Origin: Pandoraea commovens
GTDB lineage: Bacteria > Pseudomonadota > Gammaproteobacteria > Burkholderiales > Burkholderiaceae
NCBI RefSeq assembly: GCF_902459615.1
Contig: NZ_CABPSA010000007.1
Span: forward strand, 1 to 64,000
Reading direction: 5' to 3'
Length of the DNA stretch: 64,000 bases
This document shows positions 15,984 to 25,022 of the stretch, piece after piece. The position numbers and the translations under genes were made by a program. How positions within the stretch are numbered: the first letter of the stretch is position 1; each line of letters begins with the position of its first letter. The notes beneath the pieces were generated by a model. The model did not search any database. It was not told the origin of the DNA and saw only the letters and a program-made list of their open reading frames with translations.

Positions 15984-18900
15984 TTAGGCCTTCTCGACCT
16001 TCACGAGGAACGACTTCACCTCGGGTGTCTGCGAATTCGCATCGCCCACAATCGGCGTCAGCGTATTCGCGAGGAACCCGGGCTTGGTCAACCCCTTGAA
16101 GCCCCAGTGAATCGGAATCCCCACATGGTGAACCGTCTTACCGTCGATCTTCAGCGCACGCAGGCGCTTCGTAACGACTGCCTTGGCCTTGATGTAGCCC
16201 CGGTTGGACGACACCTTGACCATGTCGCCCGCGACGACCCCGACTTCCTTCGCAAGCGCCTCGCCGATTTCGACGAACTGCTCGGGCTGGATGATCGAGT
16301 TCAGCAACGCGTGCTTGGTCCAGTAGTGGAAATGCTCGGTCAGGCGATAAGTCGTTGCCACATGCGGGAAGTGCTCGGCCGTCCCCATCGTCGCCAGATC
16401 GTCCGGGAACACGCGGGCACCCGGGTTTCGCGTGGCCTTCGGTTGCTTCGGATGGAACGGGTTGTAGCCCAGCGGCGTCTCGAACGGCTCGTAATGCTCC
16501 GGGAACGGGCCCTCTGCCATGGCCCCCTTGGCAAAGAAACGCGCCACGCCTTCGGGGTTCATGATGAACGGACTCATGCCACCGGCCGGATCCTCGTCGA
16601 CCTTGAAGTCAGGCACGTCGGCACCGGTCCACGCTTTGCCGTTCCAATAGACCAGCTTGCGCTTCGGGTTGAACGGCTTGCCCGCGAGGTCGGACGACGC
16701 ACGGTTGTACAAAATGCGACGGTTCGCCGGCCACGCCCACGCCCAGTTCAGCGTCTGACCGATGCCGGTCGGGTCGCTGTTGTCGCGTCGCGCCATCTGG
16801 TTGCCCGCCTGCGTCCAGGCGCCGGCGAAGATCCAGCAACCCGACGAAGTGCTGCCATCGTCCTTGAGTTCGGCAAACCCGGACAACTGCTCGCCAGCGC
16901 GGCGCGTGACCTTGGTCGGATCCTTCGGATCGACGATGTCCTTGAGCGCCCGGCCGTTGTACTCCTTGGCGAGTTCTTCGGGCGACGGGCTCTCCGGCTG
17001 GGCGTACGGCCATGACAGATTAACGATCGGGTCGGGGTACTTGCCGCCCTCCGTCTTGTACATCTCGCGAAGGCGCAGGAACAGCGCCGACATGATTTCG
17101 ATGTCGGTACGCGCCTCGCCCGGCGGCTCGCCGCCCTTCCAGTGCCATTGCAGCCAGCGTCCGGAGTTGACCAGTGCGCCGTCTTCTTCGGCGAAGCAGG
17201 TCGTCGGCAAACGGAACACTTCCGTCTGAATCTTGCTGGAGTCGACGTCGTTGTGCTCGCCGAAATTCCGCCAGAACTCCGACGTCTCCGTCGCGAGCGG
17301 GTCCATGATGACGAGGAACTTGAGCTGGGCGAGCGCCTTGTCCCACTTGACCTTGGCCGGGGTCGCCGCGATGGGGTTGAAACCCTGCGCGATGTAGCCG
17401 GTCATCTTGCCCTTGCTCATCAGCTCCTGCACTTGCAGCATGTCGTACGGCTTGTCGAGCTTGGGCAGATAGTCGTAGCCCCAGTTGTTCTCGGCCGTGG
17501 CGGCATCGCCCCACCATGCCTTCATCAGGCTCACGTAGAACTTCGGGTAGTTCTGCCAGTAGCTGAGCTGGTTCGGACGCAGCGGCTTTTGCGTGCGCGC
17601 CGTCAGATATTGCTCGACGGTCTGCTCCGCCTGCTTGGGCAGCGACATATAGCCCGGCAGCAGATCGGTCATCAGCCCCAGATCGGTCAGTCCCTGAATG
17701 TTCGAGTGACCGCGCAGCGCGTTCATGCCGCCGCCCACCGCCCCGATATTGCCCAGCAGCAACTGCACCATGGCACCGGTACGAATGATCTGCGAGCCGA
17801 TCGAGTGCTGCGTCCAGCCGAGCGCATACAGGATCGTCATGGTGCGCGTCGGGGTGGAACACTCGGCGATCTGCTTGTAGATGTACTCGACCTTATCCGC
17901 CGGTGTGCCGCACACGCGCTCGACCATATCGATGGTGTAACGCGAGTAGTGCTGCTTCATCAGCTGGAACACCGTACGCGGATGTTGCAGCGTCGGGTCG
18001 GTGAGGACGTAACCGTCCGCGCCCTTCTGGTAATCCCAGGAGGACTTGTCGTAGGTATGCTTCTCGTCGTTGTAGCCCGAGTAGATACCGTCTTCGAACG
18101 AGAACTCGTCTTTCACCAGGAAGGTGAAGTCGGTGTAGTTCTTGACGTACTCGTGCTGGATCTTGTCGTTCGTGAGCAGGTAATTGATCAACCCGCCGAG
18201 GAACGCAATGTCCGTGCCGGTACGGATCGGGGCGTAATAGTCCGCGACCGATGCCGAACGGTTAAAGCGCGGGTCGACGACGATCAGGCGCGCCTTGTTG
18301 TGCGCCTTCGCCTCGGTCACCCATTTGAAACCGCACGGGTGTGCCTCGGCTGCGTTGCCGCCCATGATGAGTACCAGATCCGCGTTCTTGATGTCGACCC
18401 AATGGTTCGTCATCGCTCCACGGCCAAACGTCGGGGCAAGACCTGCCACCGTCGGGCCGTGTCAAACACGTGCCTGGTTATCGAATCCCAGCATCCCGGT
18501 ACTGCGGATGACTTTGTGCGTGATGTACCCGACTTCGTTGCTCGACGCCGAAGCGGCCAGCATGCCGGTGGTGAGCCAACGGTTGACCGTGAGGCCGTCG
18601 TCCGTCTTTTCGACGAAGTTGGCATCGCGGTCGGCCTTCATCAGCTTGGCGATGCGATCGAGCGCGTCGTCCCACGAAATACGTTCCCACTTGTCGGACC
18701 CCGGCTTACGGTACTCCGGATGCGTGAGACGGTTCGGGCTGTGGATGAAGTCGATGAGGCTGGCGCCCTTCGGGCACAACGTGCCGCGATTGACCGGGTG
18801 GTCGGGGTCGCCTTCGATGTGAAAGATGCTCTTCTTCGCATTCTTCGCACCGTCGCCGTAGCTGTACATGAGCAACCCGCAGGCCACGGAACAGTACGGA

Positions 18901-19052
18901 CAGGTATTACGGGTCTCGGTCGCTCGCGCGAGCTTAAACTGACGGACCTCCGCCAGCGCCGCGTCGGGCGCGAACCCGAGCATTGCCAGGCTGGACCCTG
19001 CCAGCGTTGCGCCACTCACTTTGAGGAACTGGCGCCTGGACATATTAAGCAT
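15984..19052 (-). CDS. fdoG: Selenocysteine-containing formate dehydrogenase alpha subunit
   Basis: A single gene read through an in-frame UGA at 18462-18464, giving 1022 residues with Sec at residue 197, close to Sec196 of the E. coli enzymes. The N-terminus has a twin-arginine signal (MSRRQFLKVSGATLAGSS), so the folded enzyme is exported. Cys51, Cys54 and Cys58 (CPYCSVACG) and the LCPKG Cys hold a [4Fe-4S] cluster; the rest is a molybdopterin oxidoreductase. It oxidises formate to CO2. The ATG at 19052 is chosen because GAGGAG lies nine bases upstream and the Tat motif follows. The cognate selA, selB and selC are in the same island. Confidence 0.95.
18425..18464 (-). promoter_or_regulatory. 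SECIS hairpin and selenocysteine UGA codon in fdoG
   Basis: Immediately after the UGA, the mRNA reads CACGGCCCGACGG and then GGCAGGUCUUGCC (18435-18447 on the other strand). GGCA/UGCC closes a small hairpin whose loop holds GGUCU, the SelB-recognition loop known from E. coli fdhF and fdnG. Distance from the UGA is in the required range. The context V-Sec-H-G-P is the family's active-site context. Confidence 0.85.
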
Positions 19053-19241
19053 GGGGGAATTCTCCTCAAATTTTGGGTAACTTTGCGGGAGTGTGTTGAG
19101 TATAGAGCAAACAAGTAATGATTTCCGTGACTTAGCACAAACCATGCCGCATATTGCGTTGAGCGCCATTGCGGCTGATTACATGGGAACTTCCTTGACA
19201 TTTTGGTATTCTGAGCGTCACTTTGGTCACCGTCCCCGGTA

Positions 19242-19928
19242 ATGGACACATTGCCCCCTGAAGATGACGTGACGAACCTGATCGCATGTCCGAATTGCGA
19301 CACGCTCCACCGTCGCATGGACCTGCCGCCGCGCGAGACCGCTCGCTGCGTGCGTTGCCACTCGGTTCTTTACCGCTCCCCCGACCTGCGCCTGTCGCGC
19401 GTGCTCGCGCTCAGTCTGACGTGCGTGATCGTGTTCGCCATCGCCAACGCGTTCCCCATCGTCGAGATCGAGGTGCAGGGCATTTATACCGAGACGACGC
19501 TCGTGGGTGCCGCCTGGGCGTTGTATCGCGAGGGCATGTGGCTCGTCGCGCTGCTCGTGTTCGCCACGACTGTATTGTTTCCCCTGTCGCAACTGCTCGC
19601 GCTGATCCATTTGGTTGCACCGCTTTCGATCGGCCGACGGCCCTATGCGGTCTTCCAGGTAATGCGCGCCATCGAGTTCTGCCGCCCCTGGGGCATGATC
19701 GAAGTGTTCATGCTCGGGGTACTGGTTTCGCTGGTCAAACTCTCGGCCATGGCGAGCGTGTTGCCGGGCATTGCGCTGTGGGCGTTCGGCGCGCTGACGA
19801 TGTTGCTCGCGCTGGTGCTGTCGTACGATCTGCGCAATCTGTGGATCGTGATCGACCGCACGCCGGACCCGGCGGTGGAAGCGCTGAAGGCGCAGAAGGC
19901 CAGCGAATCCCGGACGGTGACGCGATGA
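19242..19928 (+). CDS. pqiA: PqiA-family inner-membrane protein, first half
   Basis: 228 residues. An N-terminal zinc-ribbon-like part (CPNCDTLHRRMDLPPRETAR, then CVRC) is followed by four hydrophobic segments. In E. coli PqiA contains two such units in one protein; here they are two genes. Pqi proteins move lipids between the inner and outer membranes. It overlaps the second pqiA-like gene by ATGA. The start lacks a strong Shine-Dalgarno sequence. Confidence 0.88.
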   Translation: MDTLPPEDDVTNLIACPNCDTLHRRMDLPPRETARCVRCHSVLYRSPDLRLSRVLALSLTCVIVFAIANAFPIVEIEVQGIYTETTLVGAAWALYREGMWLVALLVFATTVLFPLSQLLALIHLVAPLSIGRRPYAVFQVMRAIEFCRPWGMIEVFMLGVLVSLVKLSAMASVLPGIALWAFGALTMLLALVLSYDLRNLWIVIDRTPDPAVEALKAQKASESRTVTR

Positions 19929-20569
19929 AATATCTCTCGGCCAAAGCGGCGGGACTGGTCGCCTGCCACGTCTGCGGGCGTCTGTCGCGCGAAGTGCAAA
20001 CCGTCGAAAAGGAGCGTTGCCCGCGATGCGGCGCGGTGCTTCATCAGCGCAAAGTCGACAGCCTCACGCGCACCTGGGCCTTGCTGATCGCGGCGGCGAT
20101 CCTGTACATTCCCGCCAACGTCCTGCCCATGATGCAGACGCGCTCGCTGCTAGGTAACTCCAGCGACACGATCATGAGCGGCGTGATCTATTTCTGGACG
20201 AGTGGCGAGTACGATCTGGCCATCGTCGTCTTCACAGCGAGCATTCTCGTCCCGATGCTCAAGCTCATTGCCTTATCGCTGCTGTGCTTTACCGCGCAGC
20301 GCGGCACCCGCTGGAAACCGCACCAACGCACCAAGCTGTATCACATGGTCGAGTTCATTGGACGCTGGTCCATGCTCGACGTCTTCGTCGTCGCGCTGAT
20401 GGTGGCGCTCGTGAACATTCAGTCGCTGGCCGTGATTCAGGCCGGTCCGGGCATCGTGGCTTTCGGCTCCGTGGTCGTGCTCACGATGGTGGCCTCCATG
20501 CAGTTCGACCCTCGCCTGATCTGGGATCAGATCCGCGACGACGATACCGAACAGGACGATCATGACTGA
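19925..20569 (+). CDS. pqiA: PqiA-family inner-membrane protein, second half
   Basis: 214 residues with CHVCG and CPRCG pairs near the N-terminus, then hydrophobic segments (TWALLIAAAILYIPANVLPM; LAIVVFTASILVPMLKLIAL; MLDVFVVALMVALVNI). PANVLPMMQT is the typical PqiA motif. It is a paralogue of the preceding gene and overlaps the start of pqiB. Confidence 0.88.
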   Translation: MKYLSAKAAGLVACHVCGRLSREVQTVEKERCPRCGAVLHQRKVDSLTRTWALLIAAAILYIPANVLPMMQTRSLLGNSSDTIMSGVIYFWTSGEYDLAIVVFTASILVPMLKLIALSLLCFTAQRGTRWKPHQRTKLYHMVEFIGRWSMLDVFVVALMVALVNIQSLAVIQAGPGIVAFGSVVVLTMVASMQFDPRLIWDQIRDDDTEQDDHD

Positions 20570-22226
20570 CCCGAAAGACTCGCAAGACCCGAAAGCCGTG
20601 CCACCGCCCGGGGCGGGCAATCTGCCGACGCCGGCCATCGAACCGCGCAAGCGTTGGGCGCCCTCGCTCGTCTGGCTGATTCCGCTGGTCGCCGCCGTGA
20701 TCGGGCTGTCGCTGGTGGCCAAGGTGCTCATTGAGCGCGGTCCGAGCGTGACCATCGACTTCAAGACGGCCGAGGGACTCGAAGCGGGCAAGACCAAGGT
20801 CAAGTACAAGGAAGTCGATATCGGCACGGTCAAGAGCATCGAACTGTCGGAAGACCTCTCGCATGTGCGTGTCACCGTCGACCTCACCAAGAACGCGAAG
20901 AACTTCGCCGTGAAGGATTCGCGCTGGTGGGTCGTGCGCCCGCGTGTGGCGGGTGGCAGCGTCTCCGGCTTGTCGACGCTGCTCTCCGGGGCCTACATCG
21001 GTGCAGACGCCGGCAAGGCCAAGGACTCCGCGAACCACTTTGTCGGACTGGAAGTGCCGCCGGTCGTCTCAAGCGGCCAGCCGGGCAAGCAGTTCGTGCT
21101 GCACGCGAGCGATATCGGCTCGCTCGACATCGGCTCGCCGATTTACTACCGCCGCATTCAGGTCGGTCAGGTCGAAGCGTTCGCGCTCGATTCGGACGGC
21201 AAGGGCGTGACGCTGCGCGTGTTCGTGCAGGCCCCCTATGACCAGTACGTGGGGTCCAATACGCGCTTCTGGCACGCCAGCGGCATCGATCTGCGACTCG
21301 ATTCGAGCGGCTTCCAGGTCAATACGCAGTCGCTCGCGTCGGTCGTCATCGGCGGCATCGCCTTCCAGGCCCCGAGCGACTCGGGCGCTGGCGTCATGGC
21401 CAAGGCCGGGCAGGAATTCCGTCTGGCCCCCGACGAAGCCACCGCCATGAAGGCCCCCGACACGCACCCGGTGCGGGTGGTGTTCCGCTTCCAGCAGTCG
21501 CTGCGCGGGCTGGTTGTCGGTGCACCGGTCGACTTCCGGGGTATCACGCTGGGTGAAGTGACGTCGATCGGCGTGGAGTTCGATCAGGCCACAAAGCAGA
21601 TCAACATGCCGGTGACGGTCGACGTCTATCCGGATCGTCTGCGCCGTCGCGATCCGAAGAACAGCGTGCCGCCGACGGAACTGAACAGTCACCGGATTCT
21701 CGACGCCCTCGTGCAGCGCGGCCTGCGCGGCCAGCTGCGCACCGGCAATCTGCTGACCGGCCAGCTGTACGTGGCGCTCGACTTCTTCCCGAACGCGAAG
21801 CCCGCCAAGGCCGAGATGGTCGACGACGTGCTGACCATGCCGACGGTGCCCAATACGCTCGACCAGTTGCAGCTTCAGATCGCCGACATTGCCAGCAAGC
21901 TCGACAAGATTCCGTTCGACAGCATCGGCCAGAATCTGGACTCGACGCTGCGCAAGCTCGACAAGACGATGGATAGCGCACAAGGGCTGTTCCGTCAGCT
22001 CGACGGCGAGATCGCGCCGGAAGCCAAGGCCACGCTGGGCGAAGCGAAGAAGAGCTTCGGCGCGGCCGAGCGCACGCTCTCCGAAGACGCGCCTGTGCAG
22101 CAGGACGTCCGTCAGGCCATGCAGGAACTGACGAAGACGCTGCGCTCCCTTAACACCCTCGCCGACTACTTGCAGCAACATCCCGAAGCGTTGCTGCGCG
22201 GCAAACCGAAGGACCCGCAACCATGA
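20562..22226 (+). CDS. pqiB: PqiB-type MCE-domain protein
   Basis: 554 residues: one N-terminal transmembrane helix (about 30-50, LVWLIPLVAAVIGLSLVAKV), then three MCE domains near 55-115, 175-235 and 300-350, and a helical C-terminal part (about 440-545) that in PqiB forms a periplasmic tunnel needle. It is expected to span the periplasm as part of a lipid transport bridge. Overlaps the upstream and downstream genes. Confidence 0.92.
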   Translation: MTDPKDSQDPKAVPPPGAGNLPTPAIEPRKRWAPSLVWLIPLVAAVIGLSLVAKVLIERGPSVTIDFKTAEGLEAGKTKVKYKEVDIGTVKSIELSEDLSHVRVTVDLTKNAKNFAVKDSRWWVVRPRVAGGSVSGLSTLLSGAYIGADAGKAKDSANHFVGLEVPPVVSSGQPGKQFVLHASDIGSLDIGSPIYYRRIQVGQVEAFALDSDGKGVTLRVFVQAPYDQYVGSNTRFWHASGIDLRLDSSGFQVNTQSLASVVIGGIAFQAPSDSGAGVMAKAGQEFRLAPDEATAMKAPDTHPVRVVFRFQQSLRGLVVGAPVDFRGITLGEVTSIGVEFDQATKQINMPVTVDVYPDRLRRRDPKNSVPPTELNSHRILDALVQRGLRGQLRTGNLLTGQLYVALDFFPNAKPAKAEMVDDVLTMPTVPNTLDQLQLQIADIASKLDKIPFDSIGQNLDSTLRKLDKTMDSAQGLFRQLDGEIAPEAKATLGEAKKSFGAAERTLSEDAPVQQDVRQAMQELTKTLRSLNTLADYLQQHPEALLRGKPKDPQP

Positions 22227-22942
22227 CGAGGCCGACCGACATGACCCGTAGCCCGCGCCTGCGTGCAACGCCGATGGACGGCGACATCTCTGCCCTGCCC
22301 GCGATAGCCGGGAAAGCAGGACTCGCCGCTGTGGCAGCCCTCGTGCTGGCGCTTACCGGCTGTGCCTCGCCGTCGTCCACGTTCTATACGCTGACGGATG
22401 CGGGTGCCGGGACAGGTAGCGCCGCCGCGAACGCCAACGCCACTACCGGCGCGGCAGCTCCGGCAACACCGTACGCTTTGGAAGTGTCGCCCGTGGCCGT
22501 GCCCGAACAGGTCGACCGGCCGCAGATCGTCGTCACCCGTGGTGGCGGACGCGTCGATATTCTCGAGGAATCCCGCTGGGCTGCCCCACTCAAGACCGAG
22601 CTGACGTCGACGATCTCTCGCGATCTGACACAGCGTCTGGGCGCGATGGACGTCTATGGCTTGCCCCGTGCCGACGGGCTTGCGGTCTATCGCGTGTCGA
22701 CGTCGGTCCAGCGGTTCGAATCGACGCCGGGCGAACAAGCGGCGCTCACGGCCGTCTGGAGCGTGCGAAAAGTACCGGGCGATATCGTGCTGACGTGCCG
22801 CTTCTCGGGGACGGAGCCCGCCGCGTCGGGTATCGCAGACGTTGTTGCGGCGCAGCGCAAGCTCGTCGACCGTCTTGCGGACGGCATCGGCAACGCCATC
22901 GCCACCAGCGCACAGGGTGCAACGCCCCGCTGCCAGAACTAG
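22223..22942 (+). CDS. pqiC: PqiC-type outer-membrane lipoprotein
   Basis: 239 residues with a lipobox (LALTGC, Cys47) after a hydrophobic stretch, followed by a low-complexity Ala/Thr/Gly linker and the ABC-type transport auxiliary domain (PqiC/YmbA family; YALEVSPVAVPEQVDRPQIV). The N-region before the lipobox is unusually long, so a start at Met18 is possible. It would anchor PqiB at the outer membrane. Last gene of the pqi operon. Confidence 0.85.
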   Translation: MTRPTDMTRSPRLRATPMDGDISALPAIAGKAGLAAVAALVLALTGCASPSSTFYTLTDAGAGTGSAAANANATTGAAAPATPYALEVSPVAVPEQVDRPQIVVTRGGGRVDILEESRWAAPLKTELTSTISRDLTQRLGAMDVYGLPRADGLAVYRVSTSVQRFESTPGEQAALTAVWSVRKVPGDIVLTCRFSGTEPAASGIADVVAAQRKLVDRLADGIGNAIATSAQGATPRCQN

Positions 22943-23060
22943 GAAGCCGTTGTGAAATCGGTAGCCGTTCTGCGTCTGCGCGGCGGCTGCCACCAGCTTT
23001 ATCCCGCGCCTCACGGTCGTGGCTCATCCGAAGCCGTGTTCAATCCCGGCCTTCTGGCCC

Positions 23061-24047
23061 TCAGAAGCCGATCGAGCGCCTGAAGTTGCGCGTTGCGACG
23101 CTCGCCTCCACGCCCGCGCCCGGTACATCGGGGAGCGCCGCGCAGTAGGCCTCGATGGCCTCATCGGCCATAGATACCCATTTGTCCAGCCACCCAGCAA
23201 TGACGGCGCGGTTTGTCTCCTGCTCCAGCGCCATTGCCACCAGCTTCACAGCCCAGCGATGCTGTCGCTGGGCATCGGCCAGTTGAGCATCGGTCAACAA
23301 ACCCAACAGGGTATCCCCGTTATTTCTGCCGGCTTGCCCAAGGCCGCGCAACACCGCTTCTTCTACCGCAGGCCGAACGACCAGGTTCAGCGCCACGAAG
23401 CTTTCGCCCCAATCCCAGGCGACGAGCGCCTGCTCGATAAGCCGACGCCAGCCCTGCCACGCGAGATCCTGCTCCCAATACCGGCGCTCGTCGCGACCGA
23501 AACCGAGATCCTTGAACGTGTACGACAACTCCTTAGTCCGATAGGCGGTGTGCGTCACCCAACGAAAAGAGTCGGCCATCTGGAAAACTGCACAGTTCGC
23601 GATGGTCGACGCGGGGGCGATATGGGCCAAATAGCCGGCCCCCATCTGCAGCGCGTGAAATAGGAAGCGCGCCGGCGTATAGAGTCGCGCCAACGTCTCG
23701 GCCCACGGATGCGCCAGCAAGGCATCGTGACCTCGGGTTGAGAACTGATCCAGCAGCCCATAAACGTAGGTCTCCTGCCCATCCTGCAACAGGTTGTAGG
23801 TGCGATAGACGGTCTCGTCCGGATCTCGAAATGCCCCCCAGTTCGGATGCGTCAATGCGCCCGCGTTGCGATACCGCTTGAACCACTGCGCCGTGTCAAT
23901 GTTTGAGTCCAGCTCAAACGGCGCCTCGGGGTTGGCAAGGGTGAAGATGAGGTTGGTCGAAACGACCTCGTATTCGCTCGGTTTGCGTCGCCGTTCCGCC
24001 AAATGACTCCAGGTCTTCAAAGGCTTCAGGACTTCGGAATGTTCCAT
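23061..24047 (-). CDS. Toluene-monooxygenase-like hydroxylase beta subunit (TmoE type)
   Basis: 328 residues, in the range of TmoE/TouE. The family context FSTRGHDALLAHPWAETLARLY, LFHALQMGAGYLAHIAPAST and AVFQMADSFRWVTHTAYRTK matches the catalytically inactive partner of the diiron hydroxylase. AAGGAG precedes the ATG at 24047. It is the last gene of the operon; no tmoF reductase follows, and the next gene downstream (pqiC) is convergent. G+C is visibly lower than in the flanking genes. Confidence 0.88.
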   Translation of the reverse strand: MEHSEVLKPLKTWSHLAERRRKPSEYEVVSTNLIFTLANPEAPFELDSNIDTAQWFKRYRNAGALTHPNWGAFRDPDETVYRTYNLLQDGQETYVYGLLDQFSTRGHDALLAHPWAETLARLYTPARFLFHALQMGAGYLAHIAPASTIANCAVFQMADSFRWVTHTAYRTKELSYTFKDLGFGRDERRYWEQDLAWQGWRRLIEQALVAWDWGESFVALNLVVRPAVEEAVLRGLGQAGRNNGDTLLGLLTDAQLADAQRQHRWAVKLVAMALEQETNRAVIAGWLDKWVSMADEAIEAYCAALPDVPGAGVEASVATRNFRRSIGF

Positions 24048-24059
24048 TCTTGCTTCTCC

Positions 24060-24374
24060 TTAAAGCGTTTTTTTGTAATAGAAGCGGACATGATCGTCGT
24101 TTGTCTCGATGTTGCCTGCAAACGAGCCGAGATTGACTTCCAGTTCCGCCATTCGGAATGGACGGCCAAGGGCCGCCTCCACAGTGCTGCGGCGCAGGAT
24201 CAACTCCACCTCGGCGCCGATCCGTACGTAGGCGCCTCTGTCATCGACGCGAATCGTTTTGCCTGGATTGTCTTCACGCGCAGCCTCGATGATTCCGGCC
24301 GTGATGTCGCTGGCCCGAAGTACCGGCCCGACCCAATTGTTGCGCTTTGGGCTGCTCGCTTTGTCGATAGTCAT
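24060..24374 (-). CDS. Monooxygenase effector/coupling protein (TmoD type)
   Basis: 104 residues, like the effector proteins of toluene and phenol monooxygenases (MmoB/DmpM family). The segment NNWVGPVLRASDITAGIIEA followed by IRVDDRGAYVRI is typical. It would bind the hydroxylase without cofactor and control substrate and oxygen access. Lies 12 bp upstream of the beta-subunit gene. Confidence 0.88.
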   Translation of the reverse strand: MTIDKASSPKRNNWVGPVLRASDITAGIIEAAREDNPGKTIRVDDRGAYVRIGAEVELILRRSTVEAALGRPFRMAELEVNLGSFAGNIETNDDHVRFYYKKTL

Positions 24375-24393
24375 GACGGGGTCCTATCCAGGT

Positions 24394-24729
24394 TCAGGAA
24401 TGAGAAAATCGGGGCTCAATACCATCGACAGCCACCAGAACGTCATCGCCGTCGAGCTTGAGCGTGTATTCGGCAAGCTGGCAATCGTCGGGATTGATGC
24501 CTTTGCCGGTATTAGCGTCGAAAGTCCATTGATGGGCCGGACATTTCAAAGTGCGACCGTCGAATTGCCCCCCTGCGAGTCGGAAACCCTGGTGAGGGCA
24601 GATTCCCTGGAAAGCGCGCGGCGTCGACCCTTCCGGCCAGACCAGAATAATCACGTGGCCTTGCACCGTGACATCGATCAGATCGCCCTCCCAGAAGTCA
24701 TCGAAGGAGCAAACCTTCTCAAATTTCAT
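24394..24729 (-). CDS. Rieske ferredoxin of the monooxygenase (TmoC type)
   Basis: 111 residues. The Rieske [2Fe-2S] motif is complete: CPHQGF near residue 45 and CPAHQW near residue 64 (C-x-H ... C-x-x-H). It would carry electrons from a reductase to the diiron hydroxylase. That reductase gene (tmoF) is absent from the cluster, so the electron source must be encoded elsewhere. Confidence 0.92.
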   Translation of the reverse strand: MKFEKVCSFDDFWEGDLIDVTVQGHVIILVWPEGSTPRAFQGICPHQGFRLAGGQFDGRTLKCPAHQWTFDANTGKGINPDDCQLAEYTLKLDGDDVLVAVDGIEPRFSHS

Positions 24730-24736
24730 AATCGAC

Positions 24737-24997
24737 TCACTGGTCGCAAAAAATAAACTCGAGCGCGTCCATCGGCTTGATATCCGTTTCGCTCAACTTT
24801 GCCTGACGTGGGTAGAGCGCGTCGCTGCCTTGCCGTCTCACCCTGATGACCTTGCTCGGTTGCGGCGCAACCCGTCGACCAACAGAATGATGGCCCGCCT
24901 CCGCCGCTACTTCATCCATGGTGTGTTCTATATCCACAAGGACGAGCTGCAATACGACGTCGCCTTGAAAGTTGGAAATGATGGGAAAAGTCGCCAT
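24737..24997 (-). CDS. Monooxygenase hydroxylase gamma subunit (TmoB type)
   Basis: 86 residues from the ATG at 24997, behind CGGAG; an in-frame extension upstream overlaps tmoA and is not needed. MATFPIISNFQGDVVLQLVL and the C-terminus KPMDALEFIF match the ubiquitin-like TmoB fold and length (about 84). Confidence 0.87.
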   Translation of the reverse strand: MATFPIISNFQGDVVLQLVLVDIEHTMDEVAAEAGHHSVGRRVAPQPSKVIRVRRQGSDALYPRQAKLSETDIKPMDALEFIFCDQ

Positions 24998-25022
24998 GTG
25001 TACGCTCCGTTTGCTTTCGACC

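Noticed and set aside
18462-18464. fdoG appears as two open frames separated by a stop, like a pseudogene
   Set aside because: The stop is a UGA at the conserved Sec position, followed by a GGUCU-loop SECIS hairpin, and selA, selB and selC lie in the same operon region.
19195-19235. TTGACA-type promoter in front of the pqi operon
   Set aside because: TTGACA is present at 19195 but no acceptable -10 at 16-18 bases follows, so the call would be guesswork.
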